Shown: positions 1 through 11,219 of the stretch, in pieces
How the letters are laid out: each line of letters opens with the position of its first letter
Position numbering within the stretch: position 1 is the first letter of the stretch
Source: Daphnia pulex
Lineage: Eukaryota; Arthropoda; Branchiopoda; Diplostraca; Daphniidae
DNA length: 64,000 bases
Assembly: GCF_021134715.1 (NCBI RefSeq)
Contig: NC_060026.1
Span: 15,553,001 to 15,617,000, forward strand
Direction of reading: 5' to 3'
Position numbers and translations under genes: made by a program
Notes under the pieces: generated by a model
What the model saw: the letters and a program-made list of their open reading frames with translations, nothing else
What the model was told of the DNA's origin: nothing
Databases searched by the model: none

Positions 1-565
1 TGTTTCAAAGTTAAAGAGAAGAAGAAGTGATCAAGATGGAATGATGACATTCCAATGAAGGTAAAATTAAATTGGTAATGATTGAATGTATTGCTTAAGT
101 ATTTTGTAATGTTTAAAAGTCAATCTGGAAAGCAATCATGTTGATTTCTGATAACATCTGATAACACAAAAATTTCCTGTTGCTAACTGCTTCTAAGTTC
201 CATAGATTAAAGTTTAAACATTTTCGAATTTTAAAATAGTTTAATAATCAGTTGTGAAAAACATAGTTGTTTGTCAGCAAATCATGCTAACAGTGTGTTC
301 TGCAGGAAAATCACAAATTTACGTGTACTGGTATTTCGATATTATAGTAAACATGGTAGGCTAAACAGAAATTTTCAGATTTTCTTGCAAGTTCTCTTGA
401 ACTCATGCTGCAGTGTGGTCAACCATTTTACTTTGCAAATGTATCATCGTTTGGAATTTTACAACATGGTCTGATTTTCTTGGAGGAACAATGGAATGAT
501 TTGCTGACAAACCACAACCACCTGTTTCATAATTTAGATTGCTGAATGATTTTCAAATTACAAAA
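1..565 (+). repeat. Interspersed repeat, subfamily B, partial at window edge
   Basis: This stretch aligns by eye, with many substitutions and small gaps, to 61900-62440. Shared landmarks in the same order include TGTATTGCTTAAGTATTTT, GTCAATCTGGA, TGTTTGTCA-CAAATCAT and TTTAGATT-TGAAT. Its left end lies outside the window. No coding frame is conserved between the copies, so it is called as a repeat only. The element class is not recognised. Confidence 0.6.
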
Positions 566-1389
566 TGTTTTAAACTTTAACTCATAAAAACGCAACTAGT
601 TTGTTTATGTTTTCTGTTATTCCTAGTTCGAGATATTTTGGGTAAAACAAGTCCCCAAATGTACAACCGAAAAAAGTTTGTCATGGGAACTGTTTGCTCG
701 TTGAGTCGGTATCGAATCATATTGCGAATAAGATATATGATTCTTCTATAAATAGTAATGGCATAGTCTCTACCCCTCGGGTTTTCCTACTAGGAAAACG
801 TCTGGAACATAAAGTTACAAAGCTCTTGGCTGTCAGTCTCATAGTTCTAACAGTGGCGATTCTGTTCGTTTTTCTTTTTGGCACATCGCAGCTAATAGTT
901 TCCTTTTGATTGCATCGATAGTGTCAAGCAGCGTGTGATGATCTCCCCTAACAACGGGAGCAACGACTCTGCCCATCGATTGAACTGGATCCCAAGTATT
1001 ACCACTCTTCCTTTGCTTGAGATTTTTATATTACCTTTCAATTCCGCTGCGGATGTGTTTCCTTCGAACAGGAAGAAATTCGGGGCGTGTTCGTAGCAGA
1101 TGTCTCGTGTAGCTCCCGATAAGCTAGGCTCATCACCAAGACTCACCACTTACATTAAGGGTCGCACTCACTCGGGAACAGCCAAGGCATTAAAAGAATT
1201 TTCTGCAATCACACCAATTCCGTGATTCCGGTAATTGTACTACAATGTTCCGGACGTCATCACTACTCCGAAACATCTGTTCCAAGAACGTTTACTCCGG
1301 CCTAGCTGACCTTACACCCGTAGTCTGTTGTATCGGTAGGTCCTTCCTTTATTTGACCTAATTTTTTAAATTAAAAATTAAAATAAATT

Positions 1390-2110
1390 GATACCTAACA
1401 GAGAGAATAAGCTGCGTCGGTTAGGCGTTACCCTTGGCAACTGATCATCCGCTCTGTCCGCACAAACTGCACCAGGACAACAGTTCTTGGAACATCAATT
1501 ATTGAAACCCATATTGCTGAATGATAAGAGCTAAACAAGACTAGCACCTCCTCAATAAAAGTGAAAATTGACGAAAAGGTAAAAACGATTTGAGTTCGTC
1601 TTGGCACCGCATCAATCAGCCCTCAACCCACCTATTGAAAGAATTGCTCCATCGTTCTTTGTTATGGTATTTTCCCGCTGAACTTGATATGATTTGTTTT
1701 GTTTCTAAATAGGTTTTCCCAACTGCTGTGTGCTGCCTTATCATCCCCCTCAGTAACCCAAACGCATTTCGGGTTCGTAACACGTTGGAAAAAACGTGCA
1801 AGGTATATATACATCTATACAGATATCGTTGCTAGTCAATTCGAACGATGTATGAATTTAGCTGGTAATCCCCAGTGGCTGTCGTTATTGATCAGACCAC
1901 AAGTTAGCAACAGAGAAAACTACTTGCGCATATTAAAAAAAAAAAAAAAAACGTTTCTCCGTTATAGACAGGTCGATAGAAAACGAAACTGGTTTCCGTG
2001 GGCTACCTTTTTTTCTCTATTTCCCCTTCCGCAGTGAATGTATTAAGTTGCCGATGGTGACACCGAGTGGGATGATTCTAAAAGAAATGTCGATGTAGCG
2101 TTGTCAAATG
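1390..2110 (+). repeat. Old duplicated segment, copy 1
   Basis: It shares a collinear series of short blocks with 2960-3690: a block around CAACTGATCATCCGCT, one around AACGCATTTCGGGTTCGTAACA, one around GGTAATCCCCAGTGGCTG followed by CGTTATTGATCAGACC, and a block around GAATGTATTAAGTTGCCGATGGTGA. The small open frames inside are not conserved between copies, so it does not look like a gene. Confidence 0.5.
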
Positions 2111-2959
2111 TGAGATGTTTGATGGCCAATCTCATATTAAGCTCGAACCTCAGGATATTAACGATGTGCACAATTTGAGACGATTCGTTCGTATCAGTTC
2201 ATTTGCATGTTACCGTCGATTTAAAAATTCCTTCCGGCCGGATGCTATTTTAGATACTTCCACAACACTTGGTACAGTTTATCTATTGCGTATGTGTGCT
2301 TTCAGGCCACTATTTCCTTCTGAATGTCGTAGTCGTACAATCTTTTGGTTGTCATAGTTATTTGTAATTAATCCAATGGGAGCAATGCCCCCCAAGAAAT
2401 AAAAGAAAAATTAATCTGTGAAGGGTTCGTGGTAGAGTCTTACTGAGCTGTCGAGTGTGTAGAGAGCTTTTCTTTGAAGACAGGAGGATCATGATGGATA
2501 TAAGGGGCCCCAAATTGAGCATTAATAAAGGAAAATATTAAGAAGAGTGGTGTTGCCTAAAATAGTCTGAAAGCGTAGCAGTGTGTCCTTATTGCAGACC
2601 CCTTTTTCCAGTTAATTAAAGTGGACCTTCCGGAGTCGGGTTTGCGTAACTCTTTCTTGCTTGTGGTATTTCATCTCCTCCGACTTGTAGTAATGTAGTT
2701 TATTAGATAAAGGGCTCTAAGCTAAGTCAATAATGTTGTCGACATTTTTCATCTATTTTTTTCAATGTTATGTTTCTGAATAGTTTGTTAGCGTTTTAAA
2801 AGTAAAATTCGTGGACTGGGCCGTGTCTCATTAAAGTTTACGAACGGCATAGCAATGGTTCGGTATATTCCAATTTGACAGAATTATGGAAATCGGGTAT
2901 TGTTTTAAATAGAGTCCATGTCGCCACCATAAAATTTGATAAGTTTTATTATTTATTTT

Positions 2960-3690
2960 TCTTAGCGATTGCTCTTAGCGGTTACTCTTACCAACTGATT
3001 ATCCGCTTAGCTGTTTACCAACGCTCCGCTTTGCTGAATGGAAAACGCCCAACATTTGTCTAAGTGGGTAAGCTAACTTTAAATTTTTTTTTTTTTTTTA
3101 ATTAAGTTACGTTGAAAACCAATTTAGTTTTTTTTATATCCACCCGAAAACGATTTCACCTCGACAACGTATCAATTTGCCTATCCATCCCGCAATCCAT
3201 GTTTCAACTCCCACAAGAGTTTTGGGGGCTCTTTTGTTTCCCCCCAACTACTTTATTGCGGAGCCGTTATAGTCCCTTTTAGTAGTAATCCGAACGCATT
3301 GTGGGCTGGCAACTTGTCGCTTCCGTTGGCTGTTCCGGAGACCAAAAGTAATGAAGTAGAACGAGTTGCTATAGACTTCAAGATGAGAATTGCTACGGTT
3401 TGATATGGTATGGTAATCCCACGTGACTGCTGGCGTTATTGATTAGACTGCGTGGGCATTTTGTTTACACGAGTTAGTAGCAGAGAAAGAAATATTCGCG
3501 CCAGTTCAAATAGGATTTAAAATGATAAATCGGTACGTCTAGACGACGTCTAAATGTTGTGGCTATGGATGAAATAAGGTAGAGGGGTTTCCCCGAGTTA
3601 CTTGTCGGTTTCTTTTTCTTTACTTTTAGCCTCCGCTCTGAATTTGTTGAGATGCCAATTGCTGTGGTGATTCCGACAACAGCAATCCAT
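2960..3690 (+). repeat. Old duplicated segment, copy 2
   Basis: Partner of 1390-2110. The same blocks occur in the same order and orientation with comparable spacing, for example CAACTGATTATCCGCT, AATCCGAACGCATTGTGGG, GGTAATCCCACGTGACTG and CGTTATTGATTAGACTG. The heavy divergence points to an old local duplication or two insertions of one unknown element. Confidence 0.5.
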
Positions 3691-4387
3691 CCGTATTCGT
3701 ATGGGAGTGAAATTTTCCTGTCTAACTTTTGATAGGAATAAATTCTCTTTCAATGAAATCAAAGTTAAGAAGCGACACGAAACTCTTGTTGTAAATGAGC
3801 GTAAAATCTGAATACGAATTTTAATAAGATCATTAAATTAATAAAGGTCTTGGTAAATTAATTTTGCTGCGTGGTTGGAATTACGGTGACTAGAATACTA
3901 ATCTAATTTAGTGTAATCAATCATTTTTTCTCGACAAGCGAAAGGTATACTTTATAATGTTGACCGCTTCTGTATGCAGTCCTTCCGGTTTTTCTCGTGA
4001 CAATGTGCAACGTGCAATGTGCAACGTGACAATGTGCGCGTAGGTTAAGAGTGCGTGATATGTTTTCGACATTTGCACGTGGGAAAGTCACTTCCTTCAA
4101 CCTGTCTGATATATGGCAAAACCCAAAACGAAGGATGACTTCAGTTGGATTTGTATAAAAATTAGAAGTCTACTTTTAGATTCGTACGTGTTAGACTAGT
4201 GTTTGCGACGCATATGAAATAGTTGTTTTGATATTCCCTGTTTGGCAAAGGGCAATGCGCCAATAACTTTAATTGACCTTTAAATTAACTTTCGTCCTAG
4301 CATGTGACCAATCTCTGATGAATCATTGTGAATTTCAAGCTCACGGACGCTGAATTGCGCAGGAGGAGCGGCCAATAACTTAACTGC

Positions 4388-4413
4388 ATAAATACCGGAT
4401 GCGCTTCTCCAGT
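4388..4413 (+). promoter_or_regulatory. Core promoter of the Cys-Pro-rich gene
   Basis: An ATAAATA box at 4388-4394 is followed by CTCCAGTC with a candidate start A at 4411, about 23 bases downstream, and the ATG is at 4487. The spacing is slightly short for a TATA box, so the start site is approximate. Confidence 0.4.
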
Positions 4414-4486
4414 CGGCACATCGCAGCTGAACCATTCGTTCCATTTCGAGAGAATTCTGCACAGAAAAACTTTTGTTTTTTAAAAA

Positions 4487-5540
4487 ATGGTCCAAACTTT
4501 CAGATCTCTTTCATCGCTACTGGTAATTATATTTGCCCATTATCTGGTACAGCCTGAATACCTGATTCTTATGATGTGCATTTGTATCACTGCATTTACA
4601 GATCGTATTGGCCTGCTGCTTCCTAAATGGGGCTACAGCCGAGGAGCGAGAAGGGAAACAAATTCTCCTGCCAGCTGTTCCCCCATACCCCTTTTACTTT
4701 TACGCAAACAATCCTGTCGCTCCTGTGTATGTTAATGCAGGAGAGGCTCCAGTCGAAATGGATGCTAGAGTGACAAGTAAGTTGCTGTCCCGTGCTCTCC
4801 CCACCAGTTGAATTTCAAATTTAAAAGACGTTAATTTTAACTTTTCAAGATGCTGAGCTTAGTTTCCCCATTCTTTTTGCGTTTACAGGCAGTGACGCAG
4901 TTGGCAGGACATTTTTCCGAATTTTCGGATGTCCGACGTGCCCGACTTGCCCGGCTCCTGTAATATGTCCAACATGCCCTACGCCTGCAACACCTGCTGA
5001 TGGTTCCATCTTTATACCCAGCACATCCGGTAACACATTTTTGACATCCTCTATCGATTTTAAAGTTCCTTGTTTTTATAATTGATAAATTCAAATGATT
5101 ACTTTGTATTATTCCCCGTTCGTTTGTTTCTTAGGATGCACGACTACTCTCAACAGTCTTGATGCTACTCTCCTGCCTTGTGCTCGGTCATCGGCAGCAC
5201 CCAAAGGAACTATCGATGTCACATTTACCGCTACGACGACGAGCGTTATGATGGCAATTGTGGGTGCTACCCCGACTACCGCAATCAGATTAACATGCAC
5301 TTCTATTCCATCTACTTTCCTTGGCGTTACGGTATAGTTATATTATTATCTTGTATTCATTTATTATTTTTTGTTTTGTTTAATGCTAATATTATCGTGT
5401 TTTGAATTGTTTTTTAGCAATTCGGTCCAATATCTACCAATTCCCTTAGCGTTACCGGAGTTGGGTTCATCCAATTTCTAGCTTCGTCTGGTGGTGCTAT
5501 TTTGCCGAATCCCTCATTGAAATGCACGTGGTCGTCATAA
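4487..5540 (+). CDS. Small secreted Cys-Pro-rich protein, five exons
   Basis: I assembled exons 4487-4522, 4602-4776, 4889-5029, 5135-5331 and 5418-5540. All junctions are GT/AG and the frame stays open to TAA, giving 223 residues. Joining exons 1 and 2 creates a textbook signal peptide of 25 residues ending NGATA. The mature protein has a basic/acidic start, then a short cluster of CPT/CPA repeats with cysteines at about 85, 88, 91, 97 and 100, then a Thr/Ser-rich region of about 105 residues with four cysteines (about 119, 133, 172, 219) that looks like a beta-sandwich. Length and two disulfide-like pairs recall a CUB domain, but I do not see its signature, so no family is assigned. An AATAAA lies at 5938-5943. 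The gene model is well supported by phase; the function is unknown. Confidence 0.7.
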
Positions 5541-8500
5541 CTTCCTATTATTTTTAAATCAATTCTTGGATTGGTTTACTTATTTTGCAACGAGGGAAAG
5601 ACAATATAATTGTTAATTACGTTAGAGATTTCTAAGTGAGTAGCGATTTTCTGTCAAAATGTCTATTTTACTGTTTTCAGATAATATACCAGTTATTGTT
5701 ATTCCCATATGTCTTTTACTAATGATGTAAGTGTAATTTTACTCGAGTTGCGAACTAGTATGGGATGTCCATATCCTAATTGCATCATTTACCGAGTTGA
5801 AAATGTTTGGTCTGAGTTTGTGTTCAACATACGACGACACATTAACAACCTAATCATGAAGGGATCATTGAGTCGTTTTCAAGTTCATGTTCGCTGCTTA
5901 TTTCCAATTCAGATTCCTATATGAATCCGTGATAGTCAATAAATGATAAAACGGACTTCCATCAAATCATTAATTACATGAAATTGTGAAAGAAATAGTA
6001 CAAGGTATGCAGACATCACCAACAGACCATCGAAAACCGATACTGCGAAGTAGAAATGAGAGACTTGCATTTATTTCATGTTAAACGTACAGCCGTAAAA
6101 AATTTTATTGCCAACACCTCTCGAAATTTCACGCTCTGCCTTTTCAAGAAGACTGCATGTTCAATCCTTTGCTTGTCAGTACATCGCCACCATAATAAAT
6201 TCTGAAAATGTAGGAAGTCAACAAGAACTGGCCAGTTTAATCGAGTCAGAGTCTATTGTCGGAACTATTACACGAGTGTAGCCACGCCTCCATTTGCAAG
6301 ATGTTGATACCCTCAATCCTTTGTGTCGATGCGTGCGAAAAGACATTTGACCTTCCGGGAAAAACCAGAAGAGAATTTATTCCCGACAAGTGTCAATGCT
6401 TTGTGGCGAAGCGTGCCACTTTTCCGAGATCAGGGTGGCCATAACGACCAACGGACAAATGGAGATGTTAAAAATTATTCTGTTAAATAGTCGACGACAG
6501 AAAGACAGGCAGAAAACTAATTAATCCCAACTTTTACATTCACATGATATCTCGTATACGTACGAAAAATCACGTAGGCCACTAGCTTAAGATATTCAGG
6601 CTCTATTAAAATTACCATCAGTTTACAACATGTGACAATGTAGTTGTATCTTGTATGGTAACATACTATAAAATAGCAACTCAATCCTTTTAATGCAAAT
6701 GTTGCGTCGTGAAGACACCAAGCCTAATCGGATGGAATTGATTTCTGACTCATTTCTCCGAAATCCGGATCACCCGGAGCTGGATCCAAGGGTTTGGTGG
6801 TGGGACTGAAGAGGTAAACTAAATAGAAGGGATAGAAAATGTTTCGTAATTGGCGCCGAAGAGGTGGAGGGAGAAAAGTCGGAAACCGTCTAGTTGATAA
6901 TGGCGTAGGCTGACAGGTGGCAGGGTAGTCGTACGGTCGATTAGCTATATTTTGCTCTATGTCAGTGCCAGTGGCCTGGGTGGTTGTTAGAACTTAAAAG
7001 TGCTTGTCTAATTTAACATTTCATCTCGTGGCTTGTATTATGTAACCGAGAAGCGAGAAACCACTGACCGTGATTGTAATCAGTTACCAGACAAGCAAAA
7101 ATAATCACACCAAAAAGCAATGTGACTACGTCACTGAAGCAGAGTTAACCACGTGACCCAACCAAGCCAACAGCTGATAAATCGCTATCTCAAAAATAGG
7201 TATCAAAGGCTGAGTTGTTTCTTTCTTGCAGATATTTCGAATGTATTTCTTGATTTCTTGATGTTGATGAGGAGTGAGGACTGAGATGAATGAAAAGTAT
7301 TGATAACCTACATGCTAGTCTCATTTCGGTATCCATTGTAATAGTAACTTAAATGTTAGGCATGGCCAAGGACACCATTTTATCCTTTTCATTTTATCAG
7401 ACAGATGTGCTGATGTAACTGGAAGTATAAATTTCTGTTTTAGATATGATGCAAGTTTGTTTTTAGACCACTCCATACAAACGTTATTCAAAAGAAGTTA
7501 AATTCTCCCCCAATTATTTAGTCAAATGTTTGTGGCTCTCACATAGACAACACAGAATTGAAACCGTCAAATTTATTTGCTAAATTATATGAAATTATAA
7601 TAGCCCTGTTTTAATGTATTTGTTTTCCTTTTTAGTTTTCCTACCTTGACTCATTCGCCCTTAGCTACTGCTGCAAGCCATTTCCATTTCATTGTTCACC
7701 TATAGCGGAATCGAGGAAAGACCCCTCGACCGTTGACCGTTCCGATGCTTCCGTGTGGCGCTATCTCCATCTGGTAATATATTCCTTGCGCAAAGTTGAT
7801 TGAGTTATAAAATGCAATCGCGATCCGGGCTATACCGTTGCCGTGGGTCGTCAATCAAGTGTTTCTGCATTGGCAAGGGCAGACTGTCCAATTTAATATT
7901 TTGTTGGCGAAAATTTTCAGTCGCCAATTTTTATCGTTGGCGTCAATGTCCCCAAATCCTGGCAATCATTCGAGACTTTTTAGGTACATCCAATGAAACT
8001 TATAACTGCAGCTACAGTTCTTATCTAGTTATACAGTATTTCCAGTAAAACATAGGAGAAATTAAATTTGTTTTTACTGCAACTGAGGACTGGATCTCTG
8101 TGCTGTTTTATCTCCTCCAATTTTATTTCATTTTTAAAGCCATTGCTATTCATTTTCAGGGTATTCAATACTTTTAAGAAACGAAAGAAGGGCCAGATGA
8201 AATGACCGGAATATACATCACGTACATATAAAGACGACGGTGAAATCCTTTCCTATTAAAACCGTCTGCATTTCACGGTATCAATACCATCCATTAGCGG
8301 CGAAAAATTTTGTTTCTTCTTCTTTGTTCTCCTCTCGACTTGCTGGGACGGATCCTGTGTCATTATGCAAAAAAGGACAAGCGGATCGTCTGATAGGAAA
8401 ACGTTCGCCGAGGTCCAAGACAACGATATCGCCCGGCTACCGCAGTTCACGTTTGCCAAAGTCGTACGGACCTTCATGTTCTTTATTATCAAGATTACGT

Positions 8501-8861
8501 CTACGTGGCCGGCAATTCAAAGGGACCAGCTTGTTACTGTAACAGCAGCTTCGTCCTGATACGGGAATGACATTGCGTGACTCTCCCGCCCTGGAGCGTT
8601 TTATTCAACATCGCAACCCCCCAAGAATATGCAAAACGCCCGGCCAATTTCCACCTGCTATTACATGATATTCTCTTGTATTTGGCACACACCCTCTGTT
8701 TTACTCCGGATGAAGCCGCAGCCCAGCAGACTCCCGATCGAACGCAAAGGTTCAACTACCACAGTGTTGTCTAGGTGGTCTACGTGACGTTTGCACGTCT
8801 CTTTGCCTTGTCATTTCCGTATTAGATGTGCGGAATCCCGCAAGTTCAAGACCATCGGGAG
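5541..8861. other. Spacer, no gene recognised
   Basis: Beyond the AATAAA at 5938, no multi-exon model with a consistent frame was found. The part at 8395-8576 is richer in G+C and reads on the + strand as about 57 open codons ending in a stop, with a cysteine-containing end (ACYCNSSFVLIRE). It could be the last exon of something, but no upstream exon was found. Confidence 0.4.
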
Positions 8862-8898
8862 TATAAAAGACGGAGACATCCGGACGACCTTCCAGCCA
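8862..8898 (+). promoter_or_regulatory. TATA box of the first double-CUB gene
   Basis: TATAAAAG at 8862-8869 is followed by ACGGAGACATCCGGACGACC, a downstream string shared in part by most array promoters. A CCAGTC initiator-like site has its A near 8898. The ATG is 85 bases from the TATA box. Confidence 0.65.
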
Positions 8899-8946
8899 GT
8901 CTTTGCCAGTCTTCCGTGCAAGCTACAGCACGCCATTCGATTAGAA

Positions 8947-11219
8947 ATGTCGAGACTTTGTCTGTTGATTTCAATTTCTTTGGTGTTACATTTGAGCTGG
9001 GCTTGTGACGACAATGAAGAAGAATTATTAGCTGGTGGTAGAGAAGACCCGGAAGATTACTACGCCTATGCTTACGGATTCACTCCGGAAACGTGGAGAG
9101 CACTTTACCAGCAACCTACTCCTCGCGCTCGTGTTCCAGGTGATTCAGGAGAATTTCTAATTTTAATTCCAAATTTAATTTGATCTATTTTGATATTTTT
9201 CTAGAGTATTCCGGGCTGTACGAAGGGAGAACTCCAAGCAGACTGCACACGTTCACAAACCCGTTGAAATCCAAGAAAAGTGAATAGGAAATTTTTCCAG
9301 AAAAGTTCATAGATTCAAATTGATTGATTTTATTTGAGTAGAAAATGCTGACAAAGAACATCGTCAGCCGGAAGGCCGTTTCGCTTTCGGTGGTTTGGGT
9401 GCTAATTTGATCAACACGGGCTTCTTCAACAGTCGATTCACCCCGTCTAATACGTGGAAACCGTTCCAGAATCTTGCCAGCCGGATTCCCATTTCTTACA
9501 ATCCCAATGCCGACAGTCCGTTTGACACTTTCGAATCCTGCATGTCGCCCAATGGAGACGCAGGGATCTGTGCTCCAGGATCGGTCTGTTCCCTGTTTGG
9601 TGGCCGTCCAGGTGGTTCCTGCATTCTCGGAAAAGTCTGTTGCATCAGTAAGTTAAATCGAAATTCTATTACATTAGAGTATAGGCCAAATTACTAATTT
9701 GATTTTGACATAATAGACACGATCAACAAATGTGGAGGAACAGTCACGCTCAACAACACGTACTGGCAATCTTCGACTTTCCCCATCAACGTTCCGACAA
9801 CTTGTTCATTATCTGTCAGGACGGACACTCAGCTCACGGAACAGTTAAAGAAACCCATTTGCCAAATCCGGTAATATTTTATAATAAGTCCCGCGTTCAT
9901 GTAACGGGGTTTTACTTATGTTCCTCTGTTTTTAGATTGGATTTCATTACATTCACGACCGCTCAGCCGACAGCCGGAACTTGCACCGATACGTTTAAAG
10001 TTGGCCAAACCAATTCCAAAGTCCCAACTATTTGCGGTGACAACGGCGGGCAACATAGTAATCTTATTAACTAAGAAATCTATATAGTAATAATTTGAAA
10101 AATGATTATCCTAATTATTTCAGTGTACCTTGACATCCCTTCATCGGCCGTTACCCCGAGCAATGTCCAGCTCATGTTCACTTTTTCAGAGGAAACAGCC
10201 GTTCGATCGTGGAACATAAAAATCGCCCTGCTCCCGTGTGGCGCCTTTTACCTTGGTATAAATTTTAAATCATAAAGTTTTATCTCTAATTAATTATTTT
10301 TGGTTGACTTTGATGGGCAGCCCCAGTGGATTGCCTTCAATATTTCACAGCCGCAACTGGGCGTGTCCGTTCGTTCAACTGGCTGGATACCAACAGCACC
10401 ACAATTCGCCAACTTAATAACCAAAACTACAACATTTGCTTCAGGACAGAACTCATCGCAGGACTAGTAAGTATTTATTCCTATTTGATTAAATTTTAAA
10501 AATCGAATTTAATTCATTTCTTAAAATTTATTTCAGACGGCGTCTGAGCTCTGCTTGTCGGTGTGTTCCGTCACGAATGGCGACGCGTTTTCCATTACAA
10601 CGCCAATCAGTGGAGCGATCGCCGATGCGACCGCTGCCGTCGCCACAGCCCAAGCGAATCTGGCCACAGCGCAAGCCGTTCAAGCCGCTGCGGCCGCTGC
10701 GTTTCTAGCCGCTAATGGCGGCAACACTGCGACAGCAAATCAAATTCAAACCCTGACAAACGCCAACGTAGCACTCGCCGCCGCTCAGGCCGCTCTTACA
10801 ACCGCCCAAGCTGCTTTGACCGCCGCCGTTGCTGCTGCTGGCACAGGTCTCTCCGCTGTGGGCACCAGCACAAATGCGACTGGAGTCATCACGGCCACTT
10901 GCCTTTACGATTCACTTCTCATCCCCGGTGCCCGGGACTCTATGAATGTTGAAGCCGATCGATACTGTGGTGACGCTCTCAATCCTGCATTCGTTCCAGT
11001 TGGAACTAGCGTTCAAGTTTGCAGTGAGTTGGAATATTATGCCATAATTTATTAGTACATTTATTAATTTTTATTATAATCACAGCTCCATTGAGGCCAT
11101 TCAAGATGACCTACCGAACCGACAGCACTGAAGCTGCGATAGCTGCTGGAACGAATATCCTTCCTGCACGGGCTGATATCAACAATACTGGATTCTGTCT
11201 CAACTTTCAGGAGAAATAA
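8947..11219 (+). CDS. Secreted double-CUB protein with Ala-rich heptad loop (array gene 1)
   Basis: Exons: 8947-9139, 9205-9279, 9342-9647, 9717-9870, 9936-10057, 10124-10255, 10321-10466, 10537-11023, 11086-11219; 582 residues. The signal peptide ends SWA before the first mature Cys. The knot cysteines lie at about 150-191 and end VCC. CUB 1 spans about 196-322, with ICQIR, a GQH turn and RSWNIKIALLPC. CUB 2 starts at about 330 with DCLQYF and ends NTGFCLNFQEK. Exon 8 carries a 99-residue insert (10603-10899) of Ala/Thr/Gln heptads, interrupted by NGG at 10714-10722. Its exon 8 end and exon 9 resemble those of the genes at 40328 and 49896, the other two with heptad loops. The exon 2 peptide is diverged (YEGRTP is kept). 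An AATAAA lies at 11440-11445. Likely extracellular; ligand unknown. Confidence 0.88.
10603..10899 (+). repeat. Short Ala-rich heptad repeat inside CUB 2
   Basis: It encodes about 36 residues, then NGG, then about 40 residues up to the next CUB strand. Units such as ANLATAQ, AALTTAQ and VALAAAQ show the L/A plus AQ spacing of seven residues. The base sequence is degenerate, so selection or long drift at the protein level is more likely than a fresh expansion. Confidence 0.75.

Noticed and set aside
8240-8774. Several overlapping open frames of 60-100 codons on both strands
   Set aside because: They reflect locally higher G+C. None has a signal peptide, TATA box or consistent splice partner.
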